Origin: JANQOH01 sp965214495
Lineage (GTDB): Bacteria; Pseudomonadota; Alphaproteobacteria; UBA7887
Assembly: GCA_965214495.1 (NCBI GenBank)
Contig: OZ243958.1
Span: 310,001-374,000, forward strand
Reading direction: 5' to 3'
DNA length: 64,000 nucleotides
This document shows positions 26,186 to 35,346 of this stretch, one piece after another. Position 1 is the stretch's first letter. The number at the start of each line of letters is the position of its first letter. A program made the position numbers and the translations under genes. The notes under the pieces are model-generated. The model saw nothing but the letters and a program-made list of their open reading frames with translations, was not told the DNA's origin and made no database searches.

Positions 26186-26662
26186 TTACGACTCGCCGAG
26201 CGCGGCCGCGATCGCGGCGTCGGACGGCGCGACGCCGGTGAGCCGGATGCCCGCGTCGCGGACGAGCGCCGCCGCGCCGGTGCGCATTTCGGCGGCGGCC
26301 TGCGCCCGCGCCTCGGCGATCCGCGCGTCCGCCCCGGCGGTCTCGGCGTCGAGAAGGGCGGTGAGCGCCGCGTGCCGCGAGTCCGCCGCTTCGGCAGCCG
26401 CCTGGCTCGCCTGGGCGGTCAGCCGCTGCGCCTCGTCGCGCGCCGCGGCCATTGCCCGTTCATAGGCGGCGAGGGTCGCTTCGGCCTCGTTGCGCAATTC
26501 TTCGGCGCGAGTCAGGTCGGCGTCGATCCGCGCGCGCCGCGCCTGCAACACTTCGCCGATACGCGGCAGGGCCAGCCGCGACACGATCAGATACAGAACG
26601 CCGAAGCTCACCGCGAGCCAGAACAACTGCGGCAGAAAGGTCGCAGCGTCGAGTTGCGGCAT
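26186..26662 (-). CDS. atpF': ATP synthase F0 subunit b'
   Basis: This 158-residue protein has MPQLDAATFLPQLFWLAVSFGVLYLIVSRLALPRI at its N-terminus, the FxPQLxWL pattern that marks b' rather than b. One membrane helix and a long alanine-rich coiled coil follow. It should pair with AtpF as a heterodimeric stator stalk linking F0 to F1. It lies between atpE and atpF on the minus strand. Confidence 0.93.
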   Translation of the reverse strand: MPQLDAATFLPQLFWLAVSFGVLYLIVSRLALPRIGEVLQARRARIDADLTRAEELRNEAEATLAAYERAMAAARDEAQRLTAQASQAAAEAADSRHAALTALLDAETAGADARIAEARAQAAAEMRTGAAALVRDAGIRLTGVAPSDAAIAAALGES

Positions 26663-26681
26663 GAGCGGCCTCCCGCCCCGC

Positions 26682-26906
26682 CTACAGGAACAGGATCAGG
26701 AACGCGATCAGCAGAGCGAACAGCGCGATCGCTTCCGTCAGCGCGAAGCCGAGCAACACGTTACCGAATACCTTCGGCGCGGCGGCCGGGTTGCGTGCCG
26801 TCGCCGCCACGAAATTGCCGAAAATCATACCGATGCCGATGCCGACACCCGCCAGAGCGATGGTAGCGAGGCCGGCGCCGATCATTCTTGCCGCTTCGAG
26901 TTCCAT
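26682..26906 (-). CDS. atpE: ATP synthase F0 subunit c
   Basis: A 74-residue hairpin protein with two membrane helices. The first contains the glycine repeat GVGIGIGMIFGN, the polar loop is TARNPAAAPK, and the second carries the ion-binding glutamate in FALTEAIALFAL. The absence of the Na+-specific polar ligands suggests a proton-driven ring. The start at 26906 is fixed by the family's length. Confidence 0.97.
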   Translation of the reverse strand: MELEAARMIGAGLATIALAGVGIGIGMIFGNFVAATARNPAAAPKVFGNVLLGFALTEAIALFALLIAFLILFL

Positions 26907-26932
26907 GATCGAGTCCTTTCCGTCGTGAAGCG

Positions 26933-27691
26933 TCAGTGGTGCATGTGCAGCGCGTCGTTGAGATAGAGACACGACAGCACGGCGAAGACATAGGCCTGCA
27001 GGACGGCGATGCCGATCTCCAGCCCCGTCAGGGCGACGATCAGCGCTAACGGCGCCCAACCGCCCAGGAAACCCAGCGCGATAACGAAGCCGCCGAACAC
27101 TTTCAGCATCGTGTGTCCGGCCATCATGTTGGCGAACAACCGCAGGCTCAGGCTGATCGGGCGCACGAAGTAGGACAGCACTTCTATCGGCACCAGGATG
27201 AACAGCAGCGCCACCGGCACGCCCTCGGGCACGAAGAAACGGAGGAATTTCGCGCCGTGGCGGGCGAAACCGATCGTCGTCACACCGACGAACACCACGG
27301 CCGCCATGGCGAAAGTGACGACGATATGGCTGGTGAAGGTGAAGCTGTAGGGAAGCATCCCGAGCAGGTTGCCGAACAGGATGAAGATAAACAGGGTGAA
27401 AACGAAGGGGAAATAAGGCCGCCCCGCGCTCCCCACATTGTCGCGCACCATGTTGGCCACGAACTCGTAGGACAGTTCCACGACCGATTGCAGCCGGCCG
27501 GGCACCATGGCGCGCCCCCTCATGCCGGCCGCGAACAGCAGCGCGGTCAACCCGACGGCGATGGTCATCCACAACGCCGAGTTGGTGTAGCTCAGATTGA
27601 GTTCGCCGACGTGGATCGGCAGCAGTTCGCGAATCTCGAACTGCTGGAGCGGGCTGTGGCCCGCCTCGCCGGCTCCGTTCTGCGTCGCCAA
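26933..27691 (-). CDS. atpB: ATP synthase F0 subunit a
   Basis: The 252-residue membrane subunit forms the proton half-channels next to the c-ring. It has the conserved arginine in ISLSLRLFANMMAGH and the ending GLEIGIAVLQAYVFAVLSCLYLNDALH. N-terminal residues LQQFEIRELLP match alphaproteobacterial AtpB. It lies 18 bp after atpI and 26 bp before atpE. Confidence 0.97.
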   Translation of the reverse strand: MATQNGAGEAGHSPLQQFEIRELLPIHVGELNLSYTNSALWMTIAVGLTALLFAAGMRGRAMVPGRLQSVVELSYEFVANMVRDNVGSAGRPYFPFVFTLFIFILFGNLLGMLPYSFTFTSHIVVTFAMAAVVFVGVTTIGFARHGAKFLRFFVPEGVPVALLFILVPIEVLSYFVRPISLSLRLFANMMAGHTMLKVFGGFVIALGFLGGWAPLALIVALTGLEIGIAVLQAYVFAVLSCLYLNDALHMHH

Positions 27692-27709
27692 GTAGCCCCG
27701 CTCCGTCGC

Positions 27710-28042
27710 CTAACGTGTTTCGTCGTTCGCGCCGCCCGGCCCCAAGCCGGCGGCGGCAATGGCGCGCCACGTGTTGAGGGCGCCGGCGCCGGCGCCCAGA
27801 AAGAAGAACACGATGACCAGCACCGGCGCGGTGCCGAGCCAGCGATCCAGCCCGTAGCCGATCGCGACGCCCACCCCGACGCCCGCAACCATCTCGATGC
27901 CGATTCTGAGCGCCATCCCGAGCCCCGGTGCCCGCGATTCGGCGCCCTCGCGCGGCGGCGGCGCCACCCGGCTGGTCTCGCGCGCGTCGCGCAGCCGCGT
28001 CTTCAAGCGCCGAAGATCGCTGCCGGCCGGATCGTCGCTCAC
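27710..28042 (-). CDS. atpI: ATP synthase assembly protein AtpI
   Basis: The 110-residue product has two closely spaced hydrophobic segments (GIEMVAGVGVGVAIGYGLDRWL and VLVIVFFFLGAGAGALNTW) after a charged N-terminus. That is the AtpI/AtpZ layout; the protein helps assemble the c-ring. GTG at 28042 (VSDDPAGSD) is preceded by GGGGTGAC and is the most likely start. It is the first gene of the F0 operon. The 240 bp separating it from the divergent fhs gene include the short inverted repeat TGCAT-GA-ATGCA, whose significance is unclear. Confidence 0.88.
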   Translation of the reverse strand: MSDDPAGSDLRRLKTRLRDARETSRVAPPPREGAESRAPGLGMALRIGIEMVAGVGVGVAIGYGLDRWLGTAPVLVIVFFFLGAGAGALNTWRAIAAAGLGPGGANDETR

Positions 28043-28282
28043 GCCGTCACCCCATCGTCCGATTTCACGGACCGAGCCCGAAGAATAACGCCAACCGTTT
28101 TGCATGAATGCAGGACGAACGACAACACGACAGCCGACGCGCGAACCGTTCGCAATCGCGCTCGGTTTCCCCGTCCCGCGAGCCGGCGCACCGTAGGCGC
28201 CGCCCGAATCGCTGTCAAGCGGTCGCCGGCGCTCGGGCGTGGTAAACAGGGGCCGCGCCGCGGCAGCATCGGGAAGGACGAT

Positions 28283-29986
28283 ATGACCAGGGGAGCGCGA
28301 CAACACGCCGCGCCGGCCAGCGATCTCGATATCGCGCAGGCCGCCTCGCCGAGGCCCATCGAGGAGGTCGCCGTGGAGCGGCTGGGGCTGCCCGCGACGA
28401 GCCTCATCCCCTTCGGACGCGACAAGGCGAAGGTCGATGTCGCGCGAATCCCCGGCCTCTCCGTGCGACCCGACGGCAAGCTCGTGCTGGTGACGGCCAT
28501 CACCCCGACTCCTGCCGGCGAAGGGAAGACCACGACGACCGTCGGCCTCGGCGACGGGCTGAACGCGATCGGCAAGCGCACGATGATCTGCTTGCGCGAG
28601 CCGAGCCTGGGACCGTGCTTCGGCATGAAGGGCGGCGCCGCCGGCGGCGGTTACGCCCAGGTCGTGCCGATGGAGGACATCAACCTCCATTTCACCGGCG
28701 ACTTTCACGCCATCGGCGCCGCCAACAATCTGCTCGCGGCGCTGATCGACAACCACATCTATTGGGGCAACGCGCTGGGCCTCGACGTGCGGCGGATCGC
28801 GTGGCGCCGGGTGGTCGATATGAACGACCGTGCGCTGCGCCGAATCACCGCCTCGCTCGGCGGAATCGCCAACGGCTTCCCGCGCGAGGACGGGTTCGAC
28901 ATCACCGTGGCCAGCGAGGTCATGGCGATCCTGTGCCTGGCCGACGGCCTCGACGATTTACAGGCGCGGCTCGGCGCCGTCGTCGTCGGCGAAACCCGCG
29001 ACGGCAAGCGTGTGCGCGCCTCCGCCGTCAACGCCGCCGGGCCGATGACCGCCCTGCTCAAGGACGTGCTGAAGCCCAATCTGGTGCAGACCCTGGAAGG
29101 CAACCCCGCCTTCGTCCATGGCGGGCCGTTCGCCAACATCGCGCACGGCTGCAATTCGGCGGTGGCCACCCGCACCGCCCTCAAACTCGCCGATTACGTC
29201 GTCACCGAGGCCGGTTTCGGCGCCGACCTCGGCGCGGAGAAGTTCTTCGACATCAAATGCCGCAAGGCAGGCCTGCGGCCCGACTGCGCCGTGCTCGTGG
29301 CGACCGTGCGGGCGCTCAAGATGCATGGTGGGGTCGCCCGCACCGACCTCGCCGCCGAAGATGTGGCGGCGCTCGAAAGAGGCGTCGCGAACCTCGCGCG
29401 GCATGTGGAGAACGTGCGCCGGTTCGGGGTTCCGGTGGTGGTCGCCATCAACCGTTTCTCGGCCGATAGCCCTGCCGAGACGGCGGCGCTCGAACGGGCC
29501 TGCGACGCGCTCGGGGTCGAGGCGGTCATGGCCGATCACTGGGCCGAGGGCGGCGCCGGCGCCGAAGCGCTGGCGCACGCCGTGGTGCGCACGGTCGAGC
29601 GCGGCGAAGCCGACTTCCGACCGCTCTACCCGGACGACCTGCCGCTCTGGGACAAGGTGCGCACGGTGGCGCGCAGCCTCTACGGCGCACGCGACATTAT
29701 CGCCGACCAGCGGGTGCGCAACCGGTTCCGCGCTTTGCAGGACGCCGGTTTCGGGCATTTCCCGGTGTGTATCGCGAAGACGCAATATAGCTTCTCGACA
29801 GACCCGAACCTGAAAGGGGCGCCGCGCGACCACGTAGTGCCGGTTCGCGAGGTGCGCCTGGCCGGCGGGGCGGAGTTTCTGGTCGTGATCTGCGGCGACA
29901 TCATGACCATGCCCGGCTTGCCGCGCCGGCCCGCCGCAGACGCCATTTCGGTCGATTCGGAGGGCCGCATCGCCGGGCTGTTCTGA
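28283..29986 (+). CDS. fhs: formate-tetrahydrofolate ligase
   Basis: The 567-residue enzyme makes 10-formyl-THF from formate, THF and ATP. The ATP-binding loop TPAGEGKTTTTVGLGDGL, the CLREPSLGPCFGMKGGAAGGGYAQV segment and FHAIGAANNLLAALIDNH are diagnostic. TVREVRLAGGAEF and the GDIMTMPGLPRRPAA ending complete the family pattern. ATG 28283 follows GGGAAGGACG. It diverges from the F0 operon. Together with the glycine cleavage genes 5 kb away it points to active one-carbon metabolism. Confidence 0.97.
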   Translation: MTRGARQHAAPASDLDIAQAASPRPIEEVAVERLGLPATSLIPFGRDKAKVDVARIPGLSVRPDGKLVLVTAITPTPAGEGKTTTTVGLGDGLNAIGKRTMICLREPSLGPCFGMKGGAAGGGYAQVVPMEDINLHFTGDFHAIGAANNLLAALIDNHIYWGNALGLDVRRIAWRRVVDMNDRALRRITASLGGIANGFPREDGFDITVASEVMAILCLADGLDDLQARLGAVVVGETRDGKRVRASAVNAAGPMTALLKDVLKPNLVQTLEGNPAFVHGGPFANIAHGCNSAVATRTALKLADYVVTEAGFGADLGAEKFFDIKCRKAGLRPDCAVLVATVRALKMHGGVARTDLAAEDVAALERGVANLARHVENVRRFGVPVVVAINRFSADSPAETAALERACDALGVEAVMADHWAEGGAGAEALAHAVVRTVERGEADFRPLYPDDLPLWDKVRTVARSLYGARDIIADQRVRNRFRALQDAGFGHFPVCIAKTQYSFSTDPNLKGAPRDHVVPVREVRLAGGAEFLVVICGDIMTMPGLPRRPAADAISVDSEGRIAGLF

Positions 29987-30119
29987 GGGCGCCGCCGGTC
30001 TCGAATGAAGTGGCGCCGGTCTCGACGACGAGCCACGCGCTGGCCCGATAGCAAGGTCGCAGGGATGTGATGACGGGTGGCCGCCGGGGATATCCTCGCC
30101 CGGCTATAGTGGACCCGTC

Positions 30120-32201
30120 ATGATCCGGTCGAACACCGTCCTTGCCGTGCTCTGGCTGTGTGCGCTCTTGCCGGCTGCTGGCGCGCGGGGCGCGTCGAGC
30201 GACTGGGCGCGCACCGACGTGAGCCAGGTGAGGCTGGTGTCCGCCGCCTCCGCGGCGGGCGCGGGCGAGAGCGTCCGGTTGGGACTGCAATTCCAACTCG
30301 ATCCGGGATGGAAGATCTATTGGCGCAGTCCCGGCGATTCCGGGTCGCCGCCAAGGCCTGATTTCGATGCTTCCGAAAACGTGGCCGCCGTGGAGGTCGC
30401 CTGGCCCGCGCCGCAGCGGTTCCGTGAACTCGCCGATCTCGAAACCGCCGGTTACGTCGATGAAACGGTTTTGCCGTTGACACTCCACGCCGAACGCCCC
30501 GGGGCGGCGATGCGTGTGCGCGCGACCGTGCCGTATCAGGCGTGCGAAAAGATATGCGTCCCCTTCGTCGCCGAGCTCGCGCTCGATCTGCCGGCCGGAG
30601 AAGCCGAAGCCACGCCTTTCGCCCGGTTGATCGACCGCTACGAAGCCAGGACTCCCGGTCCGCCCGAAGCGGCGGGAATCGAAGTGGTCTCGGTCGGCGT
30701 CGCCGGTGCGCCGCCCGCCGAACGCCTGGAACTGGTGTTGCGCTCGCCGCTGCCGTTCGCCGCGCCGGAACTGTTCGTCGAGGCCGCCGCTCCGTATCGC
30801 GTCCCCGCCGGGTCCGCGACCGTCGATGATTTCGGCGCGCGTGCGCGCCTCACGGCGCCGGTGGAGGCGCGCGGCAACCGCAGCCTCGCCGGACAGGCGG
30901 TCGTGCTCACGGTGGTCGATAACGGCCGCGCCATCGAATGGCCGGTGACGCTCGCGCCGATCGCTTCCGCCGGTCCGGTGTCGCTGTGGCTCATGCTCGG
31001 CATCGCGCTGCTCGGCGGGTTGATCCTCAACGTCATGCCCTGCGTGCTGCCGGTGCTGTCGTTGAAGCTGATCGGCGCGGTGGGGCACGGCGGCGGCGCC
31101 CCCGGTCCGGTTCGCGTGGGCTTCGTCGCTTCGGCCGCGGGGATCGTCGCGTCGTTCCTCGCCCTGGCCGCAGCCGCGGTCGCCGTCAAGCTCGCGGGCG
31201 GCGCGGTGGGGTGGGGAATCCAGTTCCAGCAGCCGGCGTTCCTGATTCTCCTCATGCTCGTCCTCAGCCTGTTCGCCTGCAATCTGTTGGGTCTGTTCGA
31301 GATCGGGCTGCCCGGCTGGCTCGGTGAGGCCGGTTCGCGCGCCGGTGCGCAGGCCGGGGCGCGCTACGGCGGACTGGCGGGCCATTTCGCCACCGGCGCC
31401 TTCGCGACCTTGCTGGCGACGCCGTGCTCGGCGCCGTTTCTCGGCGCCGCAGTCGGCTTCGCCCTGAGCCGGGGCGCGCTCGAGATCTTTCTGATCTTTG
31501 CCGCGCTCGGACTCGGCATGGCGTTGCCCTATCTCGCCGTCGTGGCGTTTCCCGGCCTCGTGACCCGCCTGCCGAGACCCGGACGCTGGATGCTGTGGGT
31601 CCGCGCACTCCTCGGACTTGCGCTGCTCGGGACGGCGGTGTGGCTGGCTTTCATACTGGCCGCCGTGGTCGGCGGCCGGGCCGCGGTTTCGGTGGCCGCA
31701 TTGTGCGCCGCTGCCGCATTGGCGGTCTGCCTCGCGGGCCGCCGCGGCCGGGCGTGGCGAGTCGCCTACGGCGCGGCGGCGAGTCTTGCCGCCGTCGCCT
31801 TCTTTGCGCCGGCGCTCGCCCCGGCGCCCGACCGCGCGGCCGAAGTATCCGAAACGGGCGCCTGGCAGCCGTTCGACCCGGCGGCGCTGCGGGAGGCCAT
31901 CGCCGGCGGGAAGACCGTTTTCGTCGATGTGACCGCCGATTGGTGCGTGACCTGCGCGGTCAACAAGACTCTGGTGCTCGACGCGGAACCGGTGCGCGGT
32001 CGGCTTGCCGGCCCCCGGGTGATCGCCATGCGCGCCGACTGGACTCGCCCGAACCCCGCGATCTCGGCCTATCTCGCGCGATTCGACCGCTACGGCATTC
32101 CGTTCAACGTGGTGTATGGCCCGGCCGCGCCGGACGGGATCGCACTGCCCGAACTGTTGCGCACCGAACTGGTGCTCGCCGCGCTCGACCGCGCCGGTTG
32201 A
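30120..32201 (+). CDS. DsbD/ScsB-like thiol:disulfide interchange protein
   Basis: The 693-residue membrane protein moves reducing power from the cytoplasm to the periplasm. It has a signal peptide (MIRSNTVLAVLWLCALLPAAGA), an N-terminal periplasmic domain with YQACEKICVPF (C142 and C146), and a core of about eight membrane helices with the redox cysteines NVMPCVLP and ATPCSAPFLG. A C-terminal thioredoxin domain carries DWCVTC (C609, C612). The N-terminal domain is larger and different from E. coli DsbD alpha, which favours the ScsB-like group. A peroxiredoxin gene follows 88 bp later, so supplying electrons for peroxide or sulfenic acid repair is plausible. Confidence 0.92.
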   Translation: MIRSNTVLAVLWLCALLPAAGARGASSDWARTDVSQVRLVSAASAAGAGESVRLGLQFQLDPGWKIYWRSPGDSGSPPRPDFDASENVAAVEVAWPAPQRFRELADLETAGYVDETVLPLTLHAERPGAAMRVRATVPYQACEKICVPFVAELALDLPAGEAEATPFARLIDRYEARTPGPPEAAGIEVVSVGVAGAPPAERLELVLRSPLPFAAPELFVEAAAPYRVPAGSATVDDFGARARLTAPVEARGNRSLAGQAVVLTVVDNGRAIEWPVTLAPIASAGPVSLWLMLGIALLGGLILNVMPCVLPVLSLKLIGAVGHGGGAPGPVRVGFVASAAGIVASFLALAAAAVAVKLAGGAVGWGIQFQQPAFLILLMLVLSLFACNLLGLFEIGLPGWLGEAGSRAGAQAGARYGGLAGHFATGAFATLLATPCSAPFLGAAVGFALSRGALEIFLIFAALGLGMALPYLAVVAFPGLVTRLPRPGRWMLWVRALLGLALLGTAVWLAFILAAVVGGRAAVSVAALCAAAALAVCLAGRRGRAWRVAYGAAASLAAVAFFAPALAPAPDRAAEVSETGAWQPFDPAALREAIAGGKTVFVDVTADWCVTCAVNKTLVLDAEPVRGRLAGPRVIAMRADWTRPNPAISAYLARFDRYGIPFNVVYGPAAPDGIALPELLRTELVLAALDRAG

Positions 32202-32289
32202 GACGGTTTTCGCTTTGGCGAGCGGCGGCGAACGGCTATGTATGCCGCGGCGGCGAGCGCCGCGGGTTCGGTTCGAGGAGAACTACGAC

Positions 32290-32772
32290 ATGACGATCAA
32301 GGTTGGCGATGCGGTGCCGGACGTCACGCTCCGCCGCATGGGCGAGAGCGGTATCGACGAAGTGAAGACCGGCGAACTTCTCGCCGGCAAGACGGCGGTG
32401 ATTTTCGGTCTGCCGGGAGCGTTCACCCCCACCTGTTCGGCGCAGCACGTTCCGGGCTACGTCAAGAACGCTGGCGCGCTGCGCGACAAGGGTGTCGACG
32501 TGATCGCCTGCGTGTCGGTCAACGATGCATTCGTGATGGGCGCGTGGGGGAAGGATCAAGGCGCCGGCGACAAGGTGATGATGCTCGCCGACGGCAATGC
32601 CGACTTCACTTCGGCGCTCGGGCTGGAACTCGATGCGCGCGGCTTCGGCATGGGCAAGCGTTCGCGGCGCTACGCCATGATCGTCAGGGACGGCGTGGTA
32701 AGCACCCTCGCCCTCGAGGACGGCCCCGGTCTCGACGTTTCGGCGGCCGAGAAAATCCTCGCGCAGCTATAG
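32290..32772 (+). CDS. Prx5-type peroxiredoxin
   Basis: The 160-residue protein contains PGAFTPTCSAQHVPGY, with the peroxidatic cysteine in the T-x-x-C context used by the Prx5/PMP20 group. Further matches are VNDAFVMGAWGKDQGA and FGMGKRSRRYAMIV. These enzymes reduce hydrogen peroxide and organic hydroperoxides, usually with glutaredoxin/glutathione or thioredoxin. GAGGAG ends 9 nt before the ATG. The stop region overlaps the convergent rnhA stop by 6 bp. Confidence 0.95.
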   Translation: MTIKVGDAVPDVTLRRMGESGIDEVKTGELLAGKTAVIFGLPGAFTPTCSAQHVPGYVKNAGALRDKGVDVIACVSVNDAFVMGAWGKDQGAGDKVMMLADGNADFTSALGLELDARGFGMGKRSRRYAMIVRDGVVSTLALEDGPGLDVSAAEKILAQL

Positions 32773-33225
32773 CCGGCCCGTCGCCGCGGCTTTCGCGGCG
32801 GCGCGCGCCAGCCTGTCGGCGCGCTCGTTCTCCGGGTGGCCGGCATGGCCGCGGACCCACACCCATTCGACCGTATGCCGGCGCAATGCGCTGTCGAGTT
32901 CCTGCCACAGGTCCTGGTTGCGAACGGGCTTGCGTGCCGCCGTGCGCCAGCCGTTCGCTTTCCAGCGGGGGAGCCACGCGCCGACCCCGTCGCGCAGATA
33001 GCGTGAGTCGGTATAGACGCGCGCCTCGGTCGGCCGCTTGAGCGCCGCGAGCGCGTGGATCGCGGCGCTCAGCTCCATGCGGTTGTTCGTGGTGTCGGGC
33101 GCACCGCCGCTGATCTCCTTCTCCGCCCCGCCGTAACGCAGCAGCGCCGCCCAGCCGCCGGGGCCGGGATTGCCGAGACACGCGCCGTCGGTAAAGATCT
33201 CGACCACGCCGTCAGTCGAGGCCAT
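32767..33225 (-). CDS. rnhA: ribonuclease HI
   Basis: The 152-residue nuclease degrades the RNA strand of RNA:DNA hybrids. All four catalytic acids are visible: D in IFTDGAC, E in NRMELSAAI, D in VYTDSRYL and D in NERADRLA. GGAPDTTNNRMEL and VRGHAGHPENERAD are signature stretches. Its start overlaps the end of the homoserine kinase gene by 14 bp; thrB-rnhA is a recurrent alphaproteobacterial pair. Confidence 0.97.
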   Translation of the reverse strand: MASTDGVVEIFTDGACLGNPGPGGWAALLRYGGAEKEISGGAPDTTNNRMELSAAIHALAALKRPTEARVYTDSRYLRDGVGAWLPRWKANGWRTAARKPVRNQDLWQELDSALRRHTVEWVWVRGHAGHPENERADRLARAAAKAAATGRL

Positions 33226-34174
33226 AGGCGCCCGGGCTGTCGATGTTGCGGTGGAACCGGAGCTTGCGCCAGTATTCCAGCGGGTCTTTCGGCGCCACCA
33301 GCGCCTGAGCCGGGCCGTGCAGCCAGTCGTGCAGCCGGGTCAGCAGAAATCGCATCGCCGCGCCGCGGCAGAGCAGCGGCAGCGCCGCGAGTTCGCGCGG
33401 CAGAAACGCGCGCCGCTTCCGGTAGGCCGACAGCAGATGCCGCGCCTTGGTGATGTTGAACTCGCCGTCCGGTTCGAAGCACCAGGCGTTCAGGCAGATT
33501 GCCAGGTCGTAGGCGAACGAATCGTTGCAGGCGAAATAGAAATCGATGATCCCGCTCACCGCATCGCCGCGGAAGAACACGTTGTCGGGGAACAGGTCGG
33601 CGTGAATGATTCCGCTCGGCAGGTCGTCGGGCCAGGCCGCTTCCAGGATCGCGATCTCGCGGTCGATCGCGTCCGCCAGCCCGGGCATCACGTCGTCGGC
33701 GCGCGCGGCCGAGGCGTCGAAGACGGTGCGGAACCCCGCGACCGACAGGTCGTTCGCGCGGGTCGCCCTGTAGTCTCGCCCCGCCAGATGCAGTGCGGCG
33801 AGCGTCTCGCCCAGCGCCTGGCAATGTTCGGGCCAGATGCGCCGCGGCCAGACCCCTTCGAGAAAGCTGACGATGGCGGCCGGACGGTTCGCCAGGTCGT
33901 GCAGCACCGCGCCGTCGCGCGCCGCGACCGGGGTCGGGCACTCGATCCCGCGCGCGGAGAGGTGGCGCAGCAAATCGAGAAAGAACGGCAGGTCGCGCCG
34001 CCGCACCCGCTTCTCGTATAGGGTCAGAACGTAGCGCCCGCGGTCGGTGAGAAGCAGATAGTTCGAGTTCTCCACCCCCTCGGCGATCCCGATGACCGAA
34101 ATCAGGGCGCCGATGTCGAAACCGTCCAGAAAATTCCGCAACTCGGCGTCGGGGATGTCGGTATAGACGGCCAC
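33212..34174 (-). CDS. thrB: homoserine kinase (kinase-fold type)
   Basis: The 320-residue enzyme phosphorylates homoserine in threonine synthesis. It belongs to the choline-kinase-like group (ThrB of Rhizobiales and Pseudomonas), not the GHMP group. The N-terminus AVYTDIPDAELRNFLDGFDIG and ENSNYLLLTDRGRYVLTLYEKR are typical. The catalytic HADLFPDNVFF and the metal-binding IIDFYFACND follow the kinase HxDxxxxN and DF motifs. ispH, often the preceding gene, is absent here. Confidence 0.94.
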   Translation of the reverse strand: MAVYTDIPDAELRNFLDGFDIGALISVIGIAEGVENSNYLLLTDRGRYVLTLYEKRVRRRDLPFFLDLLRHLSARGIECPTPVAARDGAVLHDLANRPAAIVSFLEGVWPRRIWPEHCQALGETLAALHLAGRDYRATRANDLSVAGFRTVFDASAARADDVMPGLADAIDREIAILEAAWPDDLPSGIIHADLFPDNVFFRGDAVSGIIDFYFACNDSFAYDLAICLNAWCFEPDGEFNITKARHLLSAYRKRRAFLPRELAALPLLCRGAAMRFLLTRLHDWLHGPAQALVAPKDPLEYWRKLRFHRNIDSPGAYGLD

Positions 34175-34287
34175 CCGCCTTGTTTAGCCCATCGCGGCGG
34201 CGCTGGGGAGCGCTTGCGCCGGCGGCGGTGCGTGCCATAATCCGCCGTCGTCCGCCGGAATTTCACCCGGACTTCAGGAGTGCCGCG

Positions 34288-34527
34288 ATGAGCGAACCCG
34301 TGATCGCCCGCCGGGAGCCTTACGAAGTGACGCTCGAGGCCGGCAGAAACTACGCGTGGTGCGCCTGCGGGCGCAGCGGGACCCAGCCCTTCTGCGATGG
34401 CTCCCACGCCGGTACCGGGCTGATGCCGGTGGTCTGGAAGGCGGAACGGGCCGAAACCACGTGGCTTTGCGGTTGCAAGCGGACCGGAGGCGCGCCGCAT
34501 TGCGACGGCACTCACAACGGCCTGTGA
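34288..34527 (+). CDS. CDGSH-type iron-sulfur protein with two clusters
   Basis: This 79-residue protein has two C-x-C-x(10-11)-C-D-G-x-x-H motifs: CACGRSGTQPFCDGSH and CGCKRTGGAPHCDGTH. Each should hold a mitoNEET-like [2Fe-2S] cluster with 3Cys:1His ligation. The short tandem-CDGSH type is common in bacteria and is thought to take part in redox or cluster transfer. ATG 34288 follows CAGGAG. Its TGA overlaps the next GTG start. Confidence 0.95.
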   Translation: MSEPVIARREPYEVTLEAGRNYAWCACGRSGTQPFCDGSHAGTGLMPVVWKAERAETTWLCGCKRTGGAPHCDGTHNGL

Positions 34528-35063
34528 ACGCCGCGCCGCTCGCCGTTCTCTGCGCCGCGCTGGCTCTGGCCGGGTGCGGCGGTATCGACGGTCTTTGGGG
34601 CGACGATGTCGTCCTGCCCTGTCCGAACGTGCGTGTGATCGGCGAGGGCAGCGTGTTCCCGCTCCTCGAGGAAGACGCGGAGGCTGAATCGGACCTCGCG
34701 CTGGAAGCCCGTATCGTCGGCTTCGAGGCCGCGTGCGACTACGACGACAGCGAGGATCCGTCGAGCGGCATGGACATGTCGTTGACCGTGCTGTTCGGCG
34801 CCGAACGCAGTGCCGGTTCGGCGTCCGGCGAATCCCTGCCGTTCTTCGTCGCCGCGGTCGGCCCCGACCGGACGGTGGCCATCAAGCGGTCGTTCACGAC
34901 CGGGATCGCCTTCGATTCGCCGGAAGCCCGCATCGGGCGGAGCGAGCCGGAGGCCGTCGATCTCAGGTTTCCCGCCGGCGCTGCGCTTCGCCCGTGGGAA
35001 TACGAAGTGTTGATCGGCTTTCAGCTCGACCGCCGCCAGCTCGACCACCTGCGCCGCCGCTGA
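34524..35063 (+). CDS. putative outer-membrane or periplasmic lipoprotein
   Basis: The 179-residue product starts with GTG overlapping the CDGSH stop (GTGA) and has a lipoprotein signal: APLAVLCAALALAGC with the lipobox cysteine at about residue 18. The mature protein has a strongly acidic linker and then a beta-rich region with VRVIGEGS, EARIVGFEAACDY and YEVLIGFQLDRRQL. I do not recognise the domain with certainty; similar small alphaproteobacterial lipoproteins are annotated as hypothetical. A role in the cell envelope is inferred from the signal only. Confidence 0.75.
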   Translation: MNAAPLAVLCAALALAGCGGIDGLWGDDVVLPCPNVRVIGEGSVFPLLEEDAEAESDLALEARIVGFEAACDYDDSEDPSSGMDMSLTVLFGAERSAGSASGESLPFFVAAVGPDRTVAIKRSFTTGIAFDSPEARIGRSEPEAVDLRFPAGAALRPWEYEVLIGFQLDRRQLDHLRRR

Positions 35064-35123
35064 ACCGGCGTTCGGGCCGCCCTTGCGCGGCGGGCGCGGC
35101 GCACCTATGCTCATCGACAGTCT

Positions 35124-35303
35124 TGCGGGAGAGATCGGCTGCGGCCGGCGCCGAAGGAGCAACCGCCCCGGAAACTCTCAGGCAAAAGGACCGCAGGGCT
35201 GGTAGGCTCTGGAAAACGGAAACCGACTCGCACGGTTTCCTACCGACGGTGCAAGCCCGCGCCGCGCGGCGTGGGTGAAACTCTCAGGTTCCTGGACAGA
35301 GGG
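35124..35303 (+). ncRNA. tandem glycine riboswitch (gcvT leader)
   Basis: Two adjacent aptamers precede gcvT. The first runs from about 35124 to 35194 and contains the conserved core GAAACTCTCAGGCAAAAGGAC; the second, about 35206-35303, contains GTGAAACTCTCAGG and TTCCTGGACAGAGG. Each core is the P3/P3b region that contacts glycine. The leader ends about 43 bp before the gcvT ATG, so control is likely through initiation or a nearby terminator. When glycine binds, the downstream glycine cleavage genes should be switched on. Confidence 0.93.
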
Positions 35304-35346
35304 GGCGCGCTCGGCGCGGGCGCTCGACCTTCGTCCGGAGGGACCC

